In this document: positions 5,400-9,997 of the stretch, one piece after another
How positions within the stretch are numbered: position 1 is the first letter of the stretch
Layout: every line of letters begins with the position of its first letter
Assembly (NCBI GenBank): GCA_016209245.1
Contig: JACQWN010000285.1
Coordinates: 1-9,997 of the forward strand
Length of the DNA: 9,997 nt
Reading direction: 5' to 3'
DNA from: Bacteroidia bacterium
Lineage (GTDB): Bacteria > Bacteroidota > Bacteroidia > Bacteroidales > BM523
Translations under genes and position numbers: made by a program
The notes under the pieces: generated by a model
Databases searched by the model: none
Told to the model about the DNA's origin: nothing
The model's input: the letters and a program-made list of their open reading frames with translations, nothing else

Positions 5400-8300
5400 A
5401 TGGTAAATAAAATCATAAAATTCTTCCTCGACAATAAATTGGTAACAGTCATTTTGCTACTGATATTTATTGTATGGGGAATAGTAACAGCCCCATTTGA
5501 ATGGAATACCGGATTTTTGCCACGCACTCCTGTTCCTGTGGACGCCATACCCGATATCGGCGAGAACCAGCAAATTGTTGCAACCGAATGGATGGGCCGC
5601 TCTCCACAAGATATACAGGAACAAATAACATATCCGCTTACAACATCTTTACTCGGCATTCCTGGCGTAAAGACCATTCGCAGCACATCCATGTTCGGAA
5701 TGTCTTTTATCTATATTATTTTTAAAGATAATGTTGAATTTTACTGGAGCCGTTCACGTATATTAGAAAAGTTGAACTCATTACCTGCCGGAACGCTGCC
5801 ACAAGGAGTGCAACCGGCATTAGGACCTGATGCAACCGCATTAGGACAAATTTACTGGTACACGCTTGAAGGAAGAAATCCGAAAACAGGAAAACCGGCC
5901 GGAGGCTGGGACCCGCAGGAATTACGGACCATTCAGGATTATTACGTAAAATATGCCCTGACTTCTGCCCAAGGGGTTTCAGAAGTCGCTTCCATTGGAG
6001 GATATGTAAAAGAATATCAGATTGACCTTGACCCCGAAGCCATGAAATCGTACAATGTTTCGGTTATGGATGTAATGAAAGCAGTACAAAACTCAAACCT
6101 TGACATTGGTGCTGAAACTATGGAATTAAATCAGGTTGAATATGTCATCAGGGGCTTGGGATATATCAAATCGCTTGAAGATATTGAACAAACCGTTGTA
6201 AATGTAAATGATAATATTCCGATTACGATAAAACAAATTGCTAAGGTGAATTTTGGACCTGCCACTCGTCGCGGTGGATTGGATAAATATGGTGTGGAAG
6301 CTGTCGGGGCGGTCGTTGTAGCCCGTTATAAGTCCAATCCTATGGAAGTAATTAATAATGTTAAAAAGAAAATCGCTGAAATTGAACCCGGATTGCCAAC
6401 AAAAACGCTACCGGACGGAACCGAAAGCAAAGTGACGGTTGTTCCGTTTTATGACCGCACCGGACTTATACGTGAAACAATTGGTACACTGGAATCAGCA
6501 TTAACCCATGAAATACTGATCTGCATCATTGTTATTGTCGTTTTATTAATGAACCTCAGGTCATCCGTCATAGTTGCATTCCTTTTACCCATTGGCGTGC
6601 TGATGACTTTTATTTTAATGTATAATTTTAATATAGATGCCAACATTGTTGCACTTTCAGGCATTGCTATAGCCATTGGAGTTATGGCAGATGTCGGTAT
6701 TGTTGACATTGAAAATATAAACCGGCATATGGAAATACCCGGGAATCATAACTTGCGAGGCAAACAATTGGGGCAATTAATTTACAATGCTACTACCCAG
6801 GTAAGAACGGCAGTAGTCGTAGGGATTGGAACTACTATTATCAGTTTTTTACCGGTATTTGCAATGGAAGCAGCCGAAGGAAAATTATTCAAGCCTTTGG
6901 CATTTACAAAAACATTTGCAATTCTTTCATCGCTTTTATTAGGTTTTGTGGTATTACCGACTCTGGCTTACTTCATTTTATCCATTCGTTTTGATACAAA
7001 AAAAATCAAACTTATCTGGAACTTAATATTAATAGGAGCAGGAATTTTAATTCCGGTTATTTGGGACATTTGGCCCGTAATATTACTTGTCTTTATTGGT
7101 TTTAATAATATTTTTAAATATAAATGGAAAGATAAATACAAACGTCTGCCTGAATTGATAAATCAGGGAATTGTTATTTTATTCGCATTGTACTATTTAA
7201 TCGTTGAATGGCTGCCTTTGGGCGCTCAAAATCACTTCGTAAAAAATTTTTTATTTGTTGTTTTAATCATCGGTACAGTTCTTATCATTCTTTCTCTTAT
7301 GGTCAAATATTACGAACCCATGCTTCGATGGTGTCTGGCAAATAAAGTTAAATTTTTGACCATTCCTGTTTTTACAACCTTATTTGGTGTTTTGGTTTGG
7401 TTGGGGTTTGATACTGTATTTGGTTTTGTTGCAAAAGGTACGGAAAAAATGGGTTGGAATATTGGCGAAACTTCTGCATGGAAAGAGATTTCAGAATTAT
7501 TTCCCGGAACAGGTAATGAGTTTATGCCTGCACTGAATGAAGGTTCATTCTTACTGATGCCAACAAATATGCCTCATGCAGGAGTCGAGAAAAATATTGA
7601 ATACGTAAAAATGCTTGATATACGGTTAGCATCAATTCCTGAAGTCGAACTGGCTGTTGGCAAGTGGGGGCGTGTAAATTCCGCTCTTGACCCTGCCAAT
7701 ATCCAGATGTTTGAGAATGTTATCAATTATAAACCTGAATATGTTCTTGACCATAACGGACATCGGATGCGTTTTAAAACCGACGAGGCGGGCGTCTATG
7801 TTCTTAAAGACGGTACGAACTATAATCCTAGTCAAGATGGTTTCAAAAAGATAGATACAACTTTACTTATCGCTGACAAAACCGGTGAATATTTCCGTCA
7901 GTGGAGACCTGAAATCCGCAAGCCCGATGATATCTGGAAAGAAATTGTAAAAGTAACCCAATTACCGGGTTTAACATCCGCTCCTAAATTGCAACCGATT
8001 GAAACCCGTCTGGTAATGCTTTCAACAGGAATGCGTGCCCCAATGGGCATTAAAGTTTATGGACCCGATTTAAAAAAAAAAAAAAAAACAGGAATAGAAA
8101 TTGAAAAACAACTGAAGAATGTTCCGTCTGTTGAAGCATCTTCTGTATTTGCTGAAAGGGGCGTTGGTGCACCATATTTGCTGATTAATATAAATCGTGA
8201 GGCAATTGCCAGATATGGTTTATCTGTTAAAGATGTTCAGGAAGTATTACAATCAGCAATTGGCGGAATGGAGCTGACAAAAACTGTGGAAGACAGGGAA

Positions 8301-8846
8301 CGATTCCCTGTTCGCGTTCGTTACGCCCGAGAATTAAGGACTACACCGGAAGATTTAAAGAAGATTCTTATTCCGTCAATGACCGGTACACAGGTTCCGC
8401 TTGGTGAACTGGCAAGTATTGAATATGAAAGCGGCCCGCAAATGATTCGTAGTGAAAACACTTTTCTTACGGGATTTGTGATTTTTGATAAAAAGCCTGG
8501 ATATGCCGAAGTGGATGTAGTAAATCAGGCACAGGATTATCTGAAATCAAAAATTGAAAGTGGTGAATTGGTTATTCCAAAGGGGGTAACCTATCACTTT
8601 GCCGGCAATTATGAACAACAACTGAGAGCCACCAAACGTCTTGCCATCGTCATACCAATCAGTCTGATTTTGATTTTTCTGCTATTGTATTTTCAATTCA
8701 AAACCGTAACAGCTTCATTTATCCATTTTTCAGGTGTTATAGTTGCTTTTGGAGGAGGATTTATATTATTGTGGTTGTATGGTCAGGATTGGTTTATGAA
8801 TTTTTCAGTTTCAGGAGAAGAGCTAATTGTCACAAAAATATTCTAA
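5400..8846 (+). CDS. cusA: CusA-like Cu(I)/Ag(I) RND efflux pump, C-terminally truncated
   Basis: 1148 aa of an inner-membrane RND pump that exports Cu/Ag by proton antiport. TM1 at about 14-31, TM2-6 between 371 and 527, TM7 at 652-670, TM8 at 1081-1100 and TM9 at 1110-1128. Aligned to E. coli CusA, the proton-relay aspartate D405 is D431 (MADVGIV), and the three Cu-binding methionines M573, M623, M672 are M720, M770 and M873; M755 matches M957. All this supports monovalent copper or silver as substrate. Between TM6 and TM7 (about 537-640) are four extra hydrophobic segments, and about 54 residues are inserted between M770 and M873. After FSVSG (ends at 1139, nt 8816) family likeness stops; nine unrelated residues precede the stop. 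TM10-12, with the equivalents of E939 and K984, are missing, so the pump is probably inactive. A run of 17 A lies at 8072-8088. No cusB or cusC follows. Confidence 0.9.
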   Translation: MVNKIIKFFLDNKLVTVILLLIFIVWGIVTAPFEWNTGFLPRTPVPVDAIPDIGENQQIVATEWMGRSPQDIQEQITYPLTTSLLGIPGVKTIRSTSMFGMSFIYIIFKDNVEFYWSRSRILEKLNSLPAGTLPQGVQPALGPDATALGQIYWYTLEGRNPKTGKPAGGWDPQELRTIQDYYVKYALTSAQGVSEVASIGGYVKEYQIDLDPEAMKSYNVSVMDVMKAVQNSNLDIGAETMELNQVEYVIRGLGYIKSLEDIEQTVVNVNDNIPITIKQIAKVNFGPATRRGGLDKYGVEAVGAVVVARYKSNPMEVINNVKKKIAEIEPGLPTKTLPDGTESKVTVVPFYDRTGLIRETIGTLESALTHEILICIIVIVVLLMNLRSSVIVAFLLPIGVLMTFILMYNFNIDANIVALSGIAIAIGVMADVGIVDIENINRHMEIPGNHNLRGKQLGQLIYNATTQVRTAVVVGIGTTIISFLPVFAMEAAEGKLFKPLAFTKTFAILSSLLLGFVVLPTLAYFILSIRFDTKKIKLIWNLILIGAGILIPVIWDIWPVILLVFIGFNNIFKYKWKDKYKRLPELINQGIVILFALYYLIVEWLPLGAQNHFVKNFLFVVLIIGTVLIILSLMVKYYEPMLRWCLANKVKFLTIPVFTTLFGVLVWLGFDTVFGFVAKGTEKMGWNIGETSAWKEISELFPGTGNEFMPALNEGSFLLMPTNMPHAGVEKNIEYVKMLDIRLASIPEVELAVGKWGRVNSALDPANIQMFENVINYKPEYVLDHNGHRMRFKTDEAGVYVLKDGTNYNPSQDGFKKIDTTLLIADKTGEYFRQWRPEIRKPDDIWKEIVKVTQLPGLTSAPKLQPIETRLVMLSTGMRAPMGIKVYGPDLKKKKKTGIEIEKQLKNVPSVEASSVFAERGVGAPYLLININREAIARYGLSVKDVQEVLQSAIGGMELTKTVEDRERFPVRVRYARELRTTPEDLKKILIPSMTGTQVPLGELASIEYESGPQMIRSENTFLTGFVIFDKKPGYAEVDVVNQAQDYLKSKIESGELVIPKGVTYHFAGNYEQQLRATKRLAIVIPISLILIFLLLYFQFKTVTASFIHFSGVIVAFGGGFILLWLYGQDWFMNFSVSGEELIVTKIF
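8072..8088 (+). repeat. Homopolymer of 17 A inside cusA
   Basis: Seventeen consecutive A, encoding five lysines just after GPDL. The reading frame is kept through it, since the conserved INREAIARYG region continues in frame. Such a run is prone to polymerase slippage, replication slippage and sequencing length error. Confidence 0.95.
8814..8820. other. Probable breakpoint: end of cusA homology
   Basis: CusA similarity ends with the glycine codon at 8814-8816, and the next 40 nt lead into a GroES-like gene with different codon habits. Arginine is CGN in 14 of 18 cases in the first ~1.6 kb of cusA but AGA/AGG in 12 of 13 in the three genes after 8857. No inverted repeat, target duplication or recombinase gene is visible at the junction. 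It may be a genomic rearrangement or an assembly join. Confidence 0.6.
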
Positions 8847-8856
8847 AATATCTGTT

Positions 8857-9261
8857 ATGAAAGCCAAAAAGAATCTTATAGTTGTAGGCGACAGGGTTTT
8901 GATAGAGCCTGATGAGAAAGGAGACAGAACCAGCACAGGACTTTATCTTCCGCCCACGGTGAAAGAAAAAGACAAAGTACAGGGAGGGTATGTTATAAAA
9001 ACTGGCCCGGGCTATCCTGTCCATGACCCGAATGTAATTCTTGAAGAGCCGTGGTCTGCAAAAAAGAGGCAGGAATTAAAATACATGCCTTTGCAGGCGG
9101 CAGAAGGCGATTATGCAATCTTCCTTAAAGACGCCGCAATAGAGATAGAGTTTGAAGACAAAAAGTACCTTATCGTGCCCCATTCTGCCATACTCACACT
9201 AGTAAGGACGGATATTGTGGCGGAGGAAACAGGAATTTATCCTTACAATCCACTTGGTTAA
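8857..9261 (+). CDS. GroES-like co-chaperonin with enlarged middle region
   Basis: 134 aa, longer than the ~97 aa of ordinary GroES, the cytoplasmic ring that caps GroEL. The N-terminal strand VVGDRVLIEP at 9-18 is canonical. A mobile-loop region at about 20-37 carries G-L-Y-L-P (28-32), equivalent to the G-I-V-L-P tripeptide that docks on GroEL. GYVIKTGPG at 44-52 follows, then a stretch at about 53-80 (VHDP, EEPW, KYMPLQ) longer than the usual segment. EGDYAIF at 83-89 and KKYLIVPHSAILTLV at 102-116 match the GroES C-terminal barrel. About 18 extra residues close the protein. No groEL is adjacent, so it may be a secondary or specialised co-chaperone. The ATG at 8857 is chosen over an in-frame TTG at 8827, since the fold begins just after it. 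No clear ribosome binding site. It starts 10 nt after the cusA stop. Confidence 0.8.
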   Translation: MKAKKNLIVVGDRVLIEPDEKGDRTSTGLYLPPTVKEKDKVQGGYVIKTGPGYPVHDPNVILEEPWSAKKRQELKYMPLQAAEGDYAIFLKDAAIEIEFEDKKYLIVPHSAILTLVRTDIVAEETGIYPYNPLG

Positions 9262-9304
9262 GATAAAAGTGATTTCTAAGCGGTTTGATATGCCTGCATT
9301 TTTA

Positions 9305-9321
9305 CCAGCATTAATTGCTGG
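9305..9321. repeat. Small hairpin upstream of the toxin-antitoxin pair
   Basis: CCAGCA and TGCTGG pair around a 5-nt loop (TTAAT). It lies 54 nt before the antitoxin start and 44 nt after the GroES-like stop. No T-run follows, so a terminator is unlikely; an operator for the antitoxin is possible, since such pairs are usually self-regulated. The rest of 9262-9374 holds a weak -10-like TATAAA at 9347-9352 with no matching -35. Confidence 0.35.
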
Positions 9322-9362
9322 CAATATTAGCTTGCAAATGCTACATTATAAAAAACTGGCAT

Positions 9363-9368
9363 AAGGAG
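9363..9368 (+). promoter_or_regulatory. Shine-Dalgarno site of the antitoxin gene
   Basis: AAGGAG ends 6 nt before the ATG at 9375. It decides the start: the longer frame from the TTG at 9315 would run through the hairpin and add 20 residues with no family match. Confidence 0.75.
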
Positions 9369-9374
9369 TTAGCG

Positions 9375-9626
9375 ATGGGCAAAAAAGCAACATTTGTTCT
9401 GGATGAAACAGTAATAGCACAGGCTAAAGAAATTGTTGAAAAAGGTGTTTTTAAATCAATGAATGCCTTTGTTGAGTCTGCAATAAAAGACGAAATTGAA
9501 AGGATAAAGAAAGACAACATAAGACAAGCTATTATTCGGGCAAGCAAAGATCCGCTTTTCCTTTCTGATATAAAAGAGGTTGAAAAAGATTTTGAATATG
9601 CAGATTTTGACGAGGGCAATAAATGA
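9375..9626 (+). CDS. Ribbon-helix-helix type antitoxin, partner of MazF-like toxin
   Basis: 83 aa. The layout fits a ribbon-helix-helix DNA-binding protein: a short strand KKATFVLD (3-10), a helix ETVIAQAKEIVEKG (11-24), the turn and second helix FKSMNAFVESAIKDEIERIKK (26-46). The acidic C-terminal tail (about 59-82, many D and E) is the kind of flexible segment that wraps and blocks a toxin. It would bind the toxin next door and repress their shared promoter. The stop overlaps the toxin's start in ATGA, a classic toxin-antitoxin coupling. It is not a clear MazE by sequence, and the exact antitoxin family is uncertain. Confidence 0.75.
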   Translation: MGKKATFVLDETVIAQAKEIVEKGVFKSMNAFVESAIKDEIERIKKDNIRQAIIRASKDPLFLSDIKEVEKDFEYADFDEGNK

Positions 9627-9967
9627 ATTATAAGTGGAGAATCTTTTCAGCGGATCTGAATCCTGTTACCGGTTCGGAGCAGAGAGGGACAAGACCTGTC
9701 TTAGTCATAAGCGATGAAGATTTCAATATAGTTATGCCTGTTGTAACCGTCCTGCCGTTGACCTCATTAAAGGAAGGAAGAAAAATTTATCCGAATGAAG
9801 TTTTATTAAAAAAAGGCACTGCCGGGCTTTCTCACGATTCAGTTGTCCTGGCACATCAGATAAGGACGATCTCAAAACAAAGACTCAAAGACACGACTGG
9901 ACTAATCGCAGACTACAGCATCCATGAAAACATAAACGAGGCATTAAAAGTGCATTTGAATTTGTGA
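9623..9967 (+). CDS. MazF/PemK-type endoribonuclease toxin
   Basis: 114 aa, the normal size. MazF/PemK toxins cut RNA at short sequences and stop growth when the antitoxin decays. Family marks: WRIFSADLNPVTGSEQRGTRPVLVIS at 5-30 with the catalytic-type R21 in the loop before strand 2; TVLPLTS at 42-48 with T47, matching the Arg/Thr pair (R25, T48) of B. subtilis MazF; and SVVLAHQIRTISKQRL at 73-88, the conserved Q-IRTI---RL strand. The cut sequence cannot be predicted. It overlaps the antitoxin by 4 nt and has a GAGG about 7 nt before its ATG. All arginine codons are AGA or AGG. No sign of damage, so it looks active. Confidence 0.88.
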   Translation: MNYKWRIFSADLNPVTGSEQRGTRPVLVISDEDFNIVMPVVTVLPLTSLKEGRKIYPNEVLLKKGTAGLSHDSVVLAHQIRTISKQRLKDTTGLIADYSIHENINEALKVHLNL

Positions 9968-9997
9968 GATGGGGAAGAATCGGGCAAGAGATAAAGT

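Noticed and set aside
5303..5692. Minus-strand open frame of 129 codons across the start of cusA
   Set aside because: It is antisense to two well-supported genes and shows no protein-like motifs.
8827..8854. TTGTCA followed by TATCTG as a sigma-70 promoter for the GroES-like gene
   Set aside because: The -10 match is poor, with only three of six bases fitting.
8800..8870. Insertion sequence or integron end at the cusA junction
   Set aside because: No inverted repeats, target duplication, attachment site or recombinase gene could be seen.
9972..9997. ATG followed by an open frame to the window end, perhaps the next gene
   Set aside because: Only eight full codons are visible, with no ribosome site and no recognisable sequence.

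Overview
The window reads as an AT-rich bacterial chromosome fragment. The first ~8.8 kb looks like Bacteroidota: it carries a CusA-type pump with the extended layout common in that phylum, a small HYC/CC/PP-motif protein, a DUF5700-like secreted peptidase, and Bacteroidota-style promoter boxes (TTTG, spacer, TAnnTTTG) before cysE and before the HYC/CC/PP gene. Most starts there have no Shine-Dalgarno sequence, cysK being the exception. The last ~1.1 kb differs: almost all its arginine codons are AGA/AGG, and the antitoxin start has a clear Shine-Dalgarno site.

Region by region: (1) 2-2480, three tightly packed genes: two tandem TraB/Tiki-type putative metallohydrolase paralogues (the first cut by the window edge, the second a predicted lipoprotein) and an exported HExxH peptidase. 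(2) 2626-4568, the two-step cysteine biosynthesis pair cysK (O-acetylserine sulfhydrylase) and cysE (serine acetyltransferase). (3) 4653-8846, a copper/silver export cluster: the HYC/CC/PP small protein, a free-standing heavy-metal-binding domain on a small exported protein, and a CusA-like RND pump. The pump stops abruptly after TM9. (4) 8857-9967, a GroES-like protein with an enlarged middle region, then an RHH antitoxin/MazF-PemK toxin pair joined by an ATGA overlap.

How the genes work together: CysE makes O-acetylserine and CysK turns it into cysteine. The small metal-binding protein would feed or sense Cu/Ag near CusA in the periplasm, but the partner genes cusB and cusC are absent. The antitoxin and toxin form a self-contained module. 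The first three genes are probably co-transcribed envelope hydrolases of unknown substrate.

The most notable feature is the break near 8816, where cusA loses its last ~150 or more residues (TM10-12 and two of the three proton-relay residues) and foreign-looking sequence begins. This could be a real rearrangement or an assembly join; the sequence alone cannot tell. I found no RNA genes, CRISPR array, transposase or IS ends. No stretch longer than 300 bases lacks a gene.
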